A stretch of 64,000 nt of DNA, taken from NCBI GenBank assembly GCA_964483245.1, contig CAZABP010000004.1, positions 124,001 through 188,000 of the forward strand, written 5' to 3'. The notes below the pieces were generated by a model. The model did no database searches, had not been told where the DNA came from, and saw nothing but the letters and a program-made list of their open reading frames with translations. This DNA comes from CAZABP01 sp964483245. GTDB taxonomy: Bacteria > Planctomycetota > UBA1135 > UBA2386. The position numbers and the translations under genes were made by a program. Shown here piece by piece: positions 1 to 8,630 of this stretch. Within the stretch, counting starts at the first letter, position 1, and the number at the start of each line of letters is the position of its first letter.

Positions 1-2
1 TC

Positions 3-578
3 GCCAGCCGCACCGTGGCGAACGAGCAGACCGTGGTCACGATCCTGCGGACGATCACGACCGCGCAGTTCGAGTTCAAGAGCAGCAATGTCGTCGACCT
101 GAACCGCGACGGCAACGCCGAATACGCCCGGCTCGGCGAGCTCGCCGGCGAGACGAACCTGCGCGGCACGACGCTGCGGCTGCGCCCGACCCTCGTCAGT
201 TCGTCGCTCGGCGACGTCGACACCGACGGCCACGCGACGCGCAACGGGTACCACGTTGCCGTATTCCTGCCGGGTGCGGGCGGGGCCGGGTTGGCCGAGA
301 CCATCGCCAACGAGATGTCGATCGATGCCGTGCTGGCCGCCGACTACTGGACCTGCGTTGCCTGGCCGGCCAGCAGCTCCAGCAGCGGACGCGCGACGTA
401 CTTCGTCAACCAGCAGGGCACGATCGTGCGCAGCCCGGACGCTGGCTACCGCGCGAAGACCACGGTGCCGGGCCCAGGCGCCGCGCTGGTCGGCGTGCCG
501 GTGACGCGCATCGACACGCACCAGCTCGCGGTCAACGCGGTCGGTGCCGACGGCAACGCCTGGTTGCCGGTCAACTGA
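3..578 (+). CDS. Type IV pilin-like / pseudopilin-like protein, C-terminal part (5' truncated)
   Basis: The reading frame is open from the left edge of the window, so the true start and the expected prepilin N-terminus lie outside; a GTG at 15 is in frame but is probably internal. The visible ~190 residues begin with a helix containing NEQTVVTILRTITTAQFEF, then a Asp-rich stretch (LNRDGNAEYARLGELAG). This arrangement, a helix with 'A(I/V)xxLRTIxTAQ' followed by 'D.DGDGxxEYxxxxELAG', is typical of pilin-like proteins that are abundant in Planctomycetota; this is family knowledge recalled, not searched. The rest reads as a beta-rich globular domain (GYHVAVFLPG, YWTCVAWPA, TYFVNQQGTI). No downstream partner is on the same strand before the convergent importer operon. 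Confidence 0.6.
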   Translation, partial: ASRTVANEQTVVTILRTITTAQFEFKSSNVVDLNRDGNAEYARLGELAGETNLRGTTLRLRPTLVSSSLGDVDTDGHATRNGYHVAVFLPGAGGAGLAETIANEMSIDAVLAADYWTCVAWPASSSSSGRATYFVNQQGTIVRSPDAGYRAKTTVPGPGAALVGVPVTRIDTHQLAVNAVGADGNAWLPVN

Positions 579-673
579 CCCAACGCGCCGCGGCCGCGGG
601 CCGCGCCGAGGAGCGCACCGACCCGCGACGCGCCGGCGCCCGCATCCTGGCGGCCGCGCGGCCGCGGCGGCCG

Positions 674-2377
674 TCAGACGATCAGGCGCGTCCGCGCCAT
701 CCCGAGCAGGCGTGAGATGCGATCGAGCACGACGGCGAGCAGGATCATCACGATCAGGTACGCCGCTGCGCGGTCGAGCCGGAACATCCCGAGGTTCCAC
801 TGGAACTGGAGGCCGAGGCCGCCGGCGCCGACGAACCCGAGCACCACGCCAGTCCGCACGTTGGCTTCGAACTGCAGGAACGCCTGCGTCGTCCATTCCC
901 CGAGCGACGCCGGCACGACGCCCCACAGGTAGGTCCGCGCGCGCGTTCCCGCCGTCGCATGCACGACCTCGAGCCGTCGCAGCGGCGTCGCATCCACGTT
1001 CTCCGCGTACAGCCGCAGCAGCAACCCGAGCGTGTGCAGCAGGATCGCCAGCATCCCCGGCAGCGGCCCCTGCCGCAGGAAGTTCATCAACAGCATCGCC
1101 CAGACCAGATCCGGGACCGCGCGCAGCAGGATCGCGAGTGCTTTCGTGCCGCCCCACGCGAGCCGTCCGGCAATGCGTGCCGGCGCGCGGACGCGCTCCC
1201 CGGTGAACGTGGCCGCAGCGCGCATCAACGTCTGCGAGCCGAAGAATGCGAACAACCCGGCGAGCACGGCCGCGAACAGCGTTCCGAGCCAGGCCATCGA
1301 CAGCGGTACGACCGCCGACGCCAGGGCGTGCGGCAACAGCGAGAGATCCGGCTGCAGCAGGCCGCCGAACAGATCTGCCGTGGCTTGCAGCCGGTCCCCG
1401 AGCTCGGTCATGTTCGGCGCGCGTCCCAGCGAGGCCGGCAGCGTCTCCCCGGCGGCCCACCCGAACAGCACGACCAGCGCCGCCAGCAGCCCGAGCTGGC
1501 GCCGCCGCTGCCGCGCGATGCTCCACGGCAGTTGGCGCCGCGCCGCCGGAGCTTCTTCGTGGTGCACGCGCTCGCGCACGAACTGGCTCAGCAGATCACT
1601 CCCAGCGGTCAGTGCCAGCAGGAAGAACAACACGGTCAGGACCTTGCCGCCCTCGCCGTATTCGATCCGCAGCTGCAACTCGCTGCCCAGCCCGCCCGCG
1701 CCGACGATCCCCAGCACCGACGCATTGCGCACGGCGCACTCCCAGCGCAGCAGCGTGAACGACAGCAGCCCGGGCCGGGCCTGGGGCAGGATTCCGAACA
1801 ACCAGCTCTGCAGCCGCGACGCGCCGGCAGCGCGCAGCGGTTCGAGGCTGCGCGCCGGCACGGCGTCGAACAGCTCCGAGTACACGCGGGCGAGGATCCC
1901 GGTGACGTTCAGCGCGAGCGCCAACACCCCGGCGCCGGAATTCGTCCCGAGTCCGAACGTGGGCACCAACAACAGCGCCCAGGCGAAGTCCGGAACGCCG
2001 CGCAGCACGTCCTGCACGAGCCGCGCCAGCTCGACGACCGCGCGCAACAACCCGCGGTGCAGTCCGCGTGCTTCGGCGACCAGCACGTTCGTGCTGGCGA
2101 GGGCCGCGAGCACGAAGCCGCCGGCGATCCCGAGCATCGTGCCGGCGATCGCCATCGCCAGCGTGGTGTACGTGAGGTCGGCGCAGCGGCGCAGGTAGTC
2201 ACCGCTCAGCTCCGGGGCGCCGAAGCCGGACAGGAAGGCGCCGACCCGCTGCCACGCGCGCTCGCGTTCGACCGGGTCGAGCAGGACCGACAGGTCGTAG
2301 TCGACGAGGAACCAGGCCAGGACCGCCAGCCCGGCGACGAGGGCAGGCAACGGCCAGCGCGCAGCGGTCCGCGGCAT
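674..2377 (-). CDS. phnE: PhnE-type ABC permease, fused duplication of two permease domains
   Basis: Inner-membrane permease of a phosphonate/oxyanion-type ABC importer. At 567 residues it is about twice the length of a usual PhnE (~260-280). Two homologous halves are visible, each ending in the same EAA-type cytoplasmic loop and signature: residues ~185-250 (EPLRAAGASRLQSWLFGILP ... VLGIVGAGGLGSELQ) and ~455-520 (EVVHATAGTRARTYLWGVVP ... VLGFVGAGGLGLQFQ). Each half has about six hydrophobic segments, so one polypeptide could supply both permease subunits. The ATG abuts the TGA of the ATPase gene upstream with no spacer, so it is the last gene of a three-gene minus-strand operon. No C-P lyase, phosphite or selenophosphate genes are nearby, so the substrate is open. 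Confidence 0.9.
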   Translation of the reverse strand: MPRTAARWPLPALVAGLAVLAWFLVDYDLSVLLDPVERERAWQRVGAFLSGFGAPELSGDYLRRCADLTYTTLAMAIAGTMLGIAGGFVLAALASTNVLVAEARGLHRGLLRAVVELARLVQDVLRGVPDFAWALLLVPTFGLGTNSGAGVLALALNVTGILARVYSELFDAVPARSLEPLRAAGASRLQSWLFGILPQARPGLLSFTLLRWECAVRNASVLGIVGAGGLGSELQLRIEYGEGGKVLTVLFFLLALTAGSDLLSQFVRERVHHEEAPAARRQLPWSIARQRRRQLGLLAALVVLFGWAAGETLPASLGRAPNMTELGDRLQATADLFGGLLQPDLSLLPHALASAVVPLSMAWLGTLFAAVLAGLFAFFGSQTLMRAAATFTGERVRAPARIAGRLAWGGTKALAILLRAVPDLVWAMLLMNFLRQGPLPGMLAILLHTLGLLLRLYAENVDATPLRRLEVVHATAGTRARTYLWGVVPASLGEWTTQAFLQFEANVRTGVVLGFVGAGGLGLQFQWNLGMFRLDRAAAYLIVMILLAVVLDRISRLLGMARTRLIV

Positions 2378-3121
2378 TCAGTTCCGCGCGTACAGGCGCC
2401 CGCGCTCCACCCCGCCGAAGCCGGCCGGTGGCCCGTCGTAGAACACGCGTCCGTCGCGGAGCGCGAGCACGCGGTCGAACCGCGCATCCAGCAGCGCCAG
2501 ATCGTGCAGGCTCACGAGTGCGGTCGAGCCGTGGCTGCGGCAGAGTTCCAGCAGCAGGTGCACGACCTGCGCGACGAGCTGCGGATCCAGATGCGTGGCC
2601 GGCTCGTCGGCGAGGATCAGCGCCGCCTGCTGCACCAGCAGACGCGCCAGGGCGACGCGCTGGCGCTGCCCGCCCGACAGGTTGCCGAGCGGATCTTCAC
2701 TGCGCCCCTCGAGGCCGACTTCGGCGAGCGCCTGCTCGGCGCGCGCGCGTTCGGCCGGAAACAGCAGCGAGCGGAGGCTGCGGCCGAACGACCAGTATCC
2801 GAGCCGCCCGATCAACACGTTGTGCAGGACGCGCAGGCCGGGCACCAGCGCGTCGTTCTGGTACAGCAGCCCGATCCGGCGGCGCAGGCGGCGTCGCCGC
2901 GATCCGGTCAGCGTCGCGAGCTCGGCGCCGAGCACTTCGACGCGGCCGGAGTCCGGTTGCAATCCGCCGCCGACGATCCGCAGCAGCGTCGTCTTGCCGG
3001 TGCCGGAGGGTCCGAGGATCGCGACGGTCTGGCCGACGGGAACGACGAGATCCAGCGCATCCAGGACCACCTGGCCGCCGTAGTGCTTCGTCACGCCCTG
3101 CAGCCGGATCGCCGCGTCCAC
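2378..3121 (-). CDS. phnC: PhnC-type ABC transporter ATP-binding protein
   Basis: Cytoplasmic ATPase that drives the PhnD/PhnE importer. 247 residues, normal for PhnC. Walker A GPSGTGKT is at residues 37-44, the signature LSGGQ at 148-152, Walker B LILADEP at ~168-174, and an H-loop SLHD follows near residue 205. The start is GTG (ATG is absent at this position). It sits between the binding-protein gene (16-bp gap) and the fused permease gene (no gap). Assignment to the phosphonate-type subfamily rests on overall similarity and on the operon partners. Confidence 0.9.
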   Translation of the reverse strand: MDAAIRLQGVTKHYGGQVVLDALDLVVPVGQTVAILGPSGTGKTTLLRIVGGGLQPDSGRVEVLGAELATLTGSRRRRLRRRIGLLYQNDALVPGLRVLHNVLIGRLGYWSFGRSLRSLLFPAERARAEQALAEVGLEGRSEDPLGNLSGGQRQRVALARLLVQQAALILADEPATHLDPQLVAQVVHLLLELCRSHGSTALVSLHDLALLDARFDRVLALRDGRVFYDGPPAGFGGVERGRLYARN

Positions 3122-3137
3122 GGGGGTCCGGCTCGGG

Positions 3138-4028
3138 TCAGCCGCCGATGTCGATCTTTTCGAGCACGGCCTTGATACCGTCCCACCACTCCGCCTTCGC
3201 GGCGATGTAGCCCTTGGTGTTCTGGATCTGCAGGATCCGGTCGTCAGCCGGCGTGCCCGGCTTCAGCCCGAGGAACGCACTCTCGATCTTCCCGCGCGTG
3301 CCGGCGCCCAGGCGCTGGTCGATGTCGGTCCGCGCGACCCACGCGTAGTCGACGTATTCCGGCGTCGTCCAGACGACCGGCAGCGCGGACTGCTCGAACT
3401 TGCCCTCCTTCCGGCGCTGCTCGTAGATGCTGAAGTTCAACACGCCGGCATCCGCGGCGCCGCCGAGCACGCTCTCGAGCGTGGCATCGTGCCCGCTCGA
3501 GTACGCGACCGACGCGAAGAACGTCTCCGGGTCGATCTGGTGCTCCTGTCCCATCAGGTGCCGCGGCATCACGTGGCCGGACGTGCTCCCCTTGGGGCCG
3601 AACGTGAAGCGCTTGCCCTTCAGATCCGCGATCGTCTTGGCGCCGGTCGACGGGTGCGCGATCACGTAACTCTTGAACTTCAGGTCGTCCGGGCGCGTCA
3701 CCAGCGGCATCGCCTTGCCCTGCGTCTTCTGCATCGCCTGCACGGTCGTGACCCCGCCGAGCCAGGCCAGGTCGGCCTGCCCCGCGGCCAGCGCCGCGAC
3801 TGCGCCGGCGTAGTTCTCGACGGGATGGAACGAGACTTTCATGCCGACGTGCTTGGACAGCCAGTCGGCCATCGCCTGCTGGTCCTCGCGCATGCGGTCC
3901 TTGTTGGCGTCGGGAATCGCGGTGACGACCAGGGTGCCGCCGGCAGCGTGGCTGGCCGGTTGGTTTGGAGTCTCGTCGCTGCCACAGGCAACGAGCAGGA
4001 ACGGAACGGACAGGAGCAGTGAGCGCAT
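3138..4028 (-). CDS. phnD: PhnD-type periplasmic oxyanion/phosphonate-binding lipoprotein
   Basis: Binding protein that would deliver substrate to the adjacent ABC importer. The start at 4028 is chosen because it gives a short lipoprotein signal peptide (MRSLLLSVPFLLVAC, lipobox LVAC, Cys15) and has a strong ribosome site GGAGG five bases upstream; the frame is open 35 codons further but without signal-peptide features. The mature part follows the family 12 phosphonate-binding fold: LVVTAIPDANKDRM, DLAWLGGVT, YVIAHPST and KRFTFGPKGSTSGHVMP. The 'AIPD' opening and 'DLAWLGG' strand also resemble binding proteins annotated as putative selenate transporters, so phosphonate, phosphite or selenium oxyanion are all possible. 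First gene of the operon. Confidence 0.85.
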   Translation of the reverse strand: MRSLLLSVPFLLVACGSDETPNQPASHAAGGTLVVTAIPDANKDRMREDQQAMADWLSKHVGMKVSFHPVENYAGAVAALAAGQADLAWLGGVTTVQAMQKTQGKAMPLVTRPDDLKFKSYVIAHPSTGAKTIADLKGKRFTFGPKGSTSGHVMPRHLMGQEHQIDPETFFASVAYSSGHDATLESVLGGAADAGVLNFSIYEQRRKEGKFEQSALPVVWTTPEYVDYAWVARTDIDQRLGAGTRGKIESAFLGLKPGTPADDRILQIQNTKGYIAAKAEWWDGIKAVLEKIDIGG

Positions 4029-4235
4029 CGATTCCTCCGTGCGGTGGGGGCGACGGACGATACGCCGGCGGGGAAGCGGGGCCGTCAGGATTCCCGCCCG
4101 CGAGCGCCAGTACCGTGCTTCGGCGGCGAGCATTCCGCGACGCTGCGGACCGGTCGGGGCTGGCGGGTCGCGCCGGGGTTCCTAGGATCCGGCGTGCCCG
4201 TCCCACCACCCAAGCACTCCCCCCGAGGCCCACGC
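4029..4235. promoter_or_regulatory. Divergent intergenic region between the phnD operon and the nine-gene array
   Basis: 207 bp separate two divergent start codons, so promoters for both the importer operon and the array must lie here. The only clear element is the GGAGG ribosome site of phnD (about 4034-4038). A TAGGAT-like hexamer near 4185 could be a -10 box for the array but no convincing -35 box pairs with it. Confidence 0.4.
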
Positions 4236-5306
4236 ATGCGCACCGTACCCGCGCTCGCCGCGTTGCTCGTTTCCGCCGCGGCCATCGCACAGTCGTACTC
4301 CGTCTCACCGCCCGCCCACGCCAACACGCAAGGGAACGCGTCGAACCCGATCCCGTTCTACAACGCGAACGCGCGCTACATGCAGATCCATGGAGACCTC
4401 AAGGGCACTCCGCGGGTCATGCAGGGCATGTCGATCCGACGCGGGCAGGTAGGCACGCAGACCAACGCCACGGCGCGAACGCTCGATCTCACGGTGCTGA
4501 TGGCGAACAGCAACATCCAGACGACGTCGACTACGTTCGCCGCGAACTACCTGGGCACGCCGACGGTCGTCAAGCCGAAGGGCACCGTCAACTTCCCCGA
4601 CTGGACCGCCAGCGGCGGGACCCCGGAGCCGTGGACGATCGTGATCCCGTTCACGGCGCCGTGGCCGTACCTGGGCACCAATGACCTGCTGTGGGAATGG
4701 CTGGTCGAGAACAACACCGGTTCGACGCTGGCGTACTACGCCGACATCTATTCCGGTCTGACCGGCCCGAACCAGGACATGACTCAGGCCACGCAGACCG
4801 CGATCGGCACCGGCTGCACGGCTACGGGCCAGAGCCGGCCGATGACGGTGTCGGCGCGCTCGTACACGTCGAATGCGCTGCAGGGCTTCTACTTCCGCGC
4901 GACCGGCTCGTCCGGCCCGCTGAACGCGCCGAGCAACATGATGATCGGCATCGTGAACCCGAACCTGACCGTGCCGGGGCTGTGCACGAACCTGTACACG
5001 CTGCCGATGTGGTACTTCCCGACCACGTCGCACAACACCACCGGTTCGATCACGATGCCGGACGTGCTGGTGCCGTGGAACCCTGGCTACCAGGGGGCGA
5101 AGCTCTACACGCAGGCGATCTCGTTGGACGCCGGCCAGACCGGGCTGCCGCTCGCGCTGAGCAACGGGCTCGAGACCGTGATCCCGGCCATGACCCCACC
5201 CGGCTCGTCCCCGATCGTGCGGATTTTCGACCTGAATTCCGCCACCGCGACCACTGCGATCGTCAACTACTACGCGTATGGGCTGATCGTGCGTTTCACG
5301 CACTGA
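4236..5306 (+). CDS. Secreted array-family protein, copy 1 of 9
   Basis: Function unknown; I recognise no described domain. The ATG at 4236 is chosen because it opens a signal peptide (MRTVPALAALLVSAAAIAQ, cleavage after AIA leaving Gln) and has GAGG seven bases upstream; the longer frame upstream adds an unlikely basic leader. Mature length ~338 residues. Family blocks seen here: MQIHGDLKGTPRVMQGMSIR, FAANYLGTPTVVKPKG, NFPDWT, PEPWTIVIPFTAPWPYLG, NDLLWEW, GTGC, VPGLC, GAKLYTQAISLDAGQTGLP and the C-terminal YGLIVRFTH. The two cysteines in GTGC and PGLC, 56 residues apart, are kept in all nine copies and could form a disulfide. This is the most divergent member (SIRRGQ rather than SLRKG; NPGYQGAKLY instead of DPNWAGLKLY). 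Confidence 0.85.
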   Translation: MRTVPALAALLVSAAAIAQSYSVSPPAHANTQGNASNPIPFYNANARYMQIHGDLKGTPRVMQGMSIRRGQVGTQTNATARTLDLTVLMANSNIQTTSTTFAANYLGTPTVVKPKGTVNFPDWTASGGTPEPWTIVIPFTAPWPYLGTNDLLWEWLVENNTGSTLAYYADIYSGLTGPNQDMTQATQTAIGTGCTATGQSRPMTVSARSYTSNALQGFYFRATGSSGPLNAPSNMMIGIVNPNLTVPGLCTNLYTLPMWYFPTTSHNTTGSITMPDVLVPWNPGYQGAKLYTQAISLDAGQTGLPLALSNGLETVIPAMTPPGSSPIVRIFDLNSATATTAIVNYYAYGLIVRFTH

Positions 5307-5332
5307 TCCGCCGCGCTTCCACCTCCCCGACC

Positions 5333-5351
5333 GCGGGGGTGCTGCCCCCGC
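5333..5351 (+). other. Small GC hairpin between array copies 1 and 2
   Basis: A 7-bp inverted repeat (GCGGGGG / CCCCCGC) with a 5-nt loop sits in the 61-bp gap. There is no T-run after it, so it is not a canonical terminator; it could weaken readthrough or protect the upstream mRNA end. Confidence 0.35.
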
Positions 5352-5367
5352 AGCACCCTCCGCGACC

Positions 5368-6414
5368 ATGACCATGCGAAATCTCCACGCGCTGTTGCCG
5401 GCGCTGCTGCTCGGCGGACTGCTGTCGGCGCAGTCCTACACCGTCTCGCCACCCGGCTACGCCAGCACGAGCGGCAACTCCTCGAACACGTTTCCGCTGA
5501 ACTACCCCAGCGGCCGCTACCAGCAGGTGCACGGCGACCTCAAGGGCACGCCTCGGCTCCTGCAGGGCCTCTCGCTGCGCAAGGGCTCGACGACCAGCTC
5601 GACCGGAACCGCGCGGACGGTCTCGCTGACCGTGATCGCAGGCGACAGCAACTATGCGCTCGCCAGCACCACGTTCGCCTCCAACTACGTCGGCACCCCG
5701 GTGACCGTGAAACCGCAGGGCACCGTCAACTGCCCCGACTGGACGACTTCGCAGGGAACCCCGGAGCCCTGGTCGATCGTCATCCCGTTCACCGTGCCGT
5801 TCCCATACACCGGCGTCCACGACCTGGCCTGGGAGTTCCTGCTGCACAGCAACACGGCGAGCGGCAGCTATTTCGCCGACGCCGCGTCCAGCAGCGACAC
5901 GGCCAACGCGATCTTCACGACGCACGGCACCGGCTGCATCGTGGGCGCGAACCGCAGCCCGATGACGCAACGCCTGCGCATCTACACCGCGGCCGCGGCC
6001 AAGACGTTGAATCTCACCGGGACGATCGCGTTCGCACCGCCGAGCGTGCCGGCGCTGACGATGCTGAGCCCGGTCAACGCGAACCTGACGATCCCGGGCC
6101 TGTGCGAGAAGCTGTACGTGCTCCCGATCTGGCAGTTCGCGACCGTGACGAACTCGAGCGGCAGCTCGACGCTGCCCGCGGTCGCGACGACCCACGATCC
6201 GAACTGGGCCGGCCTCAAGCTGTTCGCCCAGACGGTCGCGCCGGACGCCGGTCAGACCGGGATCCCGCTGGCGCTGACGAGCGGGCTCGAGGCGACGCTG
6301 CCCGGCTTCGCGACCACGTTCAACGTTGCGCGCGTCTACTACCGCGGCTCCACGACCTCGGCGAGCGGCACGCTGCAGACCGGCTACGGCCTGATCACCC
6401 GCCTCACGCACTGA
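5368..6414 (+). CDS. Secreted array-family protein, copy 2 of 9
   Basis: 348 residues with a signal peptide ending LLSAQ (predicted cleavage before Gln). A second ATG two codons in is an equally good start. It carries every family block: QQVHGDLKGTPRLLQGLSLR, FASNYVGTPVTVKPQG, NCPDWT, PEPWSIVIPF, GTGC, IPGLCEKLY, DPNWAGLKLFAQTVAPDAGQ and YGLITRLTH. It groups with copies 3 and 4 by FPLNY(P/Q) before the GRYQQVHGD block and by 'FPYTGVHDLAWEF' rather than the NDLLWEW of later copies. Extra cysteine in NCPDW is shared with copies 3 and 4. Function unknown; secreted or surface-exposed by inference. Confidence 0.85.
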   Translation: MTMRNLHALLPALLLGGLLSAQSYTVSPPGYASTSGNSSNTFPLNYPSGRYQQVHGDLKGTPRLLQGLSLRKGSTTSSTGTARTVSLTVIAGDSNYALASTTFASNYVGTPVTVKPQGTVNCPDWTTSQGTPEPWSIVIPFTVPFPYTGVHDLAWEFLLHSNTASGSYFADAASSSDTANAIFTTHGTGCIVGANRSPMTQRLRIYTAAAAKTLNLTGTIAFAPPSVPALTMLSPVNANLTIPGLCEKLYVLPIWQFATVTNSSGSSTLPAVATTHDPNWAGLKLFAQTVAPDAGQTGIPLALTSGLEATLPGFATTFNVARVYYRGSTTSASGTLQTGYGLITRLTH

Positions 6415-6445
6415 CCCCACCTCGATCCTCCCCCAGCTCACTTCC

Positions 6446-7486
6446 ATGCAGAACTCCCGCATCGCCCTGGTGATGTGCGCGCTGAGCGTTGCGCTCGCCG
6501 CGCAGTCCTACACCGTTTCGCCGGCCGCCTACACGAACTTGCAGGGGCCCAGCGGCAACACGTTCCCACTGAACTACCAGGTCGGCCGCTACCAACAGGT
6601 GCACGGCGATCTGAAGGGGACGCCCCGCGTGTTGCAGGGCATGTCGCTGCGCAAGTCGTCGTCGACGCAGTCCTCGATGACCGCGCGCACGATCTCCGTC
6701 ACGATCCTGCTCTGTGACGGCAACTACGCGACGGTGAGCGGTACGTTCGCGTCGAACTACGCCGGCACGCCGGTCACGGTGAAGCCGAAGGGGACCGTCA
6801 ACTGCCCCGACTGGACCTTTTCCCAGGGCACGCCGGAGCCGTGGTCGGTCGTGATCCCGTTCACGACTCCGTTCGTCTACACCGGCGTCAACGACCTGCT
6901 GTGGGAGTTCCAGGTCGACTCGAACACGGCGACCAGCGGCTACTACGCGGATGCAGCATCCGCGAGCGACACGCTGAATGCCAGCTACGTGCAACTCGGC
7001 ACCGGCTGCAAGGCCGGGACCAACACGCAGCCGATGACGCAGTCGATGCGGATCTACACGACCGCGACGACCAAGCTGCTGAACTTCACCGGCTCAGTCT
7101 CGTACGTGCCACCCAGCGTCCCAGCGGCGATCCTCGCCAGTCCCGTGAATCCGAACGCGACGATCCCCGGCTTGTGCGAGAAGGTCTTCGTGATCTCGTT
7201 CTGGTCGTTCCCGGCGACCTCCACGACGCGCGGCACGATCTCGATCCCGCTCGTCTCGACGACCCATGACCCGAACTGGGCCGGGCTGAAGCTGTACACG
7301 CAGACGTTCGTGCCGGACGCCAGCCAGACCGGTATTCCGCTCGCGCTCAGCAACGGCACCGAAGCGACGCTGCCCGGGTTCGCATCGACGTTCGACCTGG
7401 CGCGCATCTACTACAACGGTTCGACGTCGGCGACGACCGGTTCGCTCGGCAAGAACTACGGCCTGATCGTGCGGTTCACGCACTGA
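6446..7486 (+). CDS. Secreted array-family protein, copy 3 of 9
   Basis: 346 residues; signal peptide ends VALAAQ. The last 617 coding bases plus stop context are identical at every base to copy 4, so the C-terminal ~205 residues of the two proteins are the same, while the N-terminal ~140 residues differ at scattered positions. Family blocks: RYQQVHGDLKGTPRVLQGMS, FASNYAGTPVTVKPKG, NCPDWTFSQGTPEPW, GVNDLLWEF, GTGC, IPGLCEKVF, DPNWAGLKLYTQTFVPDASQ, YGLIVRFTH. Only 31 bp separate it from copy 2, so the two are likely co-transcribed. Confidence 0.85.
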   Translation: MQNSRIALVMCALSVALAAQSYTVSPAAYTNLQGPSGNTFPLNYQVGRYQQVHGDLKGTPRVLQGMSLRKSSSTQSSMTARTISVTILLCDGNYATVSGTFASNYAGTPVTVKPKGTVNCPDWTFSQGTPEPWSVVIPFTTPFVYTGVNDLLWEFQVDSNTATSGYYADAASASDTLNASYVQLGTGCKAGTNTQPMTQSMRIYTTATTKLLNFTGSVSYVPPSVPAAILASPVNPNATIPGLCEKVFVISFWSFPATSTTRGTISIPLVSTTHDPNWAGLKLYTQTFVPDASQTGIPLALSNGTEATLPGFASTFDLARIYYNGSTSATTGSLGKNYGLIVRFTH

Positions 7487-7487
7487 G
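6869..7487 (+). repeat. Perfect 619-bp direct repeat, left copy
   Basis: I compared this stretch base by base with 7956-8574 and found no difference. It starts one base after the first mismatch (T at 6868, G at 7955) in the 'PFVYTG' codons and ends one base past the stop codon. The offset between copies is 1087 bp. Confidence 0.95.
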
Positions 7488-7532
7488 ATCCGCACTCGTT
7501 CCCAACCCACTTCATCCCTCCCCAACCCCGCC

Positions 7533-8573
7533 ATGCTGAATCCCCGCATCACGCTGATGGTATGCGCGCTGAGCATTCCACTCGCCGCGCAGTCGTACAC
7601 CGTCTCCCCGGCGCAGTACACCAACGTCGCCGGCAACTCGAACAACACGTTCCCGCTGTACTACCAGATGGGCCGCTACCAGCAGGTCCACGGCGACCTG
7701 AAGGGAACGCCGCGCGTGCTGCAAGGCATGTCGCTGCGCAAGTCGTCGACGACACTGTCGTCGATGACCGCGCGCACGATCTCGGTCACGATCCTGCTGT
7801 GTGACGGTAACTACGCGACGGTCAGCGGTACGTTCGCCTCGAACTACGCCGGCACGCCGGTCACGGTCAAGCCGAAGGGGACGGTCAACTGCCCTGACTG
7901 GACTGTCTCGCAGGGCTCGCCCGAGCCATGGTCGATCGTGATCCCGTTCACGACGCCGTTCGTCTACACCGGCGTCAACGACCTGCTGTGGGAGTTCCAG
8001 GTCGACTCGAACACGGCGACCAGCGGCTACTACGCGGATGCAGCATCCGCGAGCGACACGCTGAATGCCAGCTACGTGCAACTCGGCACCGGCTGCAAGG
8101 CCGGGACCAACACGCAGCCGATGACGCAGTCGATGCGGATCTACACGACCGCGACGACCAAGCTGCTGAACTTCACCGGCTCAGTCTCGTACGTGCCACC
8201 CAGCGTCCCAGCGGCGATCCTCGCCAGTCCCGTGAATCCGAACGCGACGATCCCCGGCTTGTGCGAGAAGGTCTTCGTGATCTCGTTCTGGTCGTTCCCG
8301 GCGACCTCCACGACGCGCGGCACGATCTCGATCCCGCTCGTCTCGACGACCCATGACCCGAACTGGGCCGGGCTGAAGCTGTACACGCAGACGTTCGTGC
8401 CGGACGCCAGCCAGACCGGTATTCCGCTCGCGCTCAGCAACGGCACCGAAGCGACGCTGCCCGGGTTCGCATCGACGTTCGACCTGGCGCGCATCTACTA
8501 CAACGGTTCGACGTCGGCGACGACCGGTTCGCTCGGCAAGAACTACGGCCTGATCGTGCGGTTCACGCACTGA
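7533..8573 (+). CDS. Secreted array-family protein, copy 4 of 9
   Basis: 346 residues; signal peptide ends IPLAAQ. The C-terminal ~205 residues are identical to copy 3 because of the 619-bp repeat. The N-terminal part differs from copy 3 in the signal peptide and in short stretches (YTNVAGNSNNTFPLYYQMG; SSTTLSSM; WTVSQGSPEPWSI). That pattern means either a recent conversion of the 3' half or purifying retention of it with divergence of the 5' half; zero synonymous differences favours conversion. A hairpin terminator follows 27 bp after the stop, so this may be the last gene of the first transcription unit of the array. Function unknown. Confidence 0.85.
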   Translation: MLNPRITLMVCALSIPLAAQSYTVSPAQYTNVAGNSNNTFPLYYQMGRYQQVHGDLKGTPRVLQGMSLRKSSTTLSSMTARTISVTILLCDGNYATVSGTFASNYAGTPVTVKPKGTVNCPDWTVSQGSPEPWSIVIPFTTPFVYTGVNDLLWEFQVDSNTATSGYYADAASASDTLNASYVQLGTGCKAGTNTQPMTQSMRIYTTATTKLLNFTGSVSYVPPSVPAAILASPVNPNATIPGLCEKVFVISFWSFPATSTTRGTISIPLVSTTHDPNWAGLKLYTQTFVPDASQTGIPLALSNGTEATLPGFASTFDLARIYYNGSTSATTGSLGKNYGLIVRFTH

Positions 8574-8574
8574 G
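7956..8574 (+). repeat. Perfect 619-bp direct repeat, right copy
   Basis: Partner of 6869-7487; identical at every position read. Covers the 3' 60% of copy 4 and one base of the following gap. Confidence 0.95.
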
Positions 8575-8600
8575 CCTCCCAGAATCCCATGCAATCCCGC

Positions 8601-8630
8601 GGCACCCGCATGTGCGGGTGCCCCTTTCTC
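8601..8630 (+). terminator. Rho-independent terminator after array copy 4
   Basis: GGCACCCGCA at 8601-8610 pairs perfectly with TGCGGGTGCC at 8613-8622 (realistically an 8-bp stem with a hexaloop), followed by CCTTTCTC. It is the only clear terminator inside the nine-gene array and splits it into copies 1-4 and 5-9. Confidence 0.75.

Noticed and set aside
959..3175. Open frame of 738 codons on the plus strand
   Set aside because: Antisense to phnE/phnC; composition dominated by Arg, Gln and Ala and no start signal.
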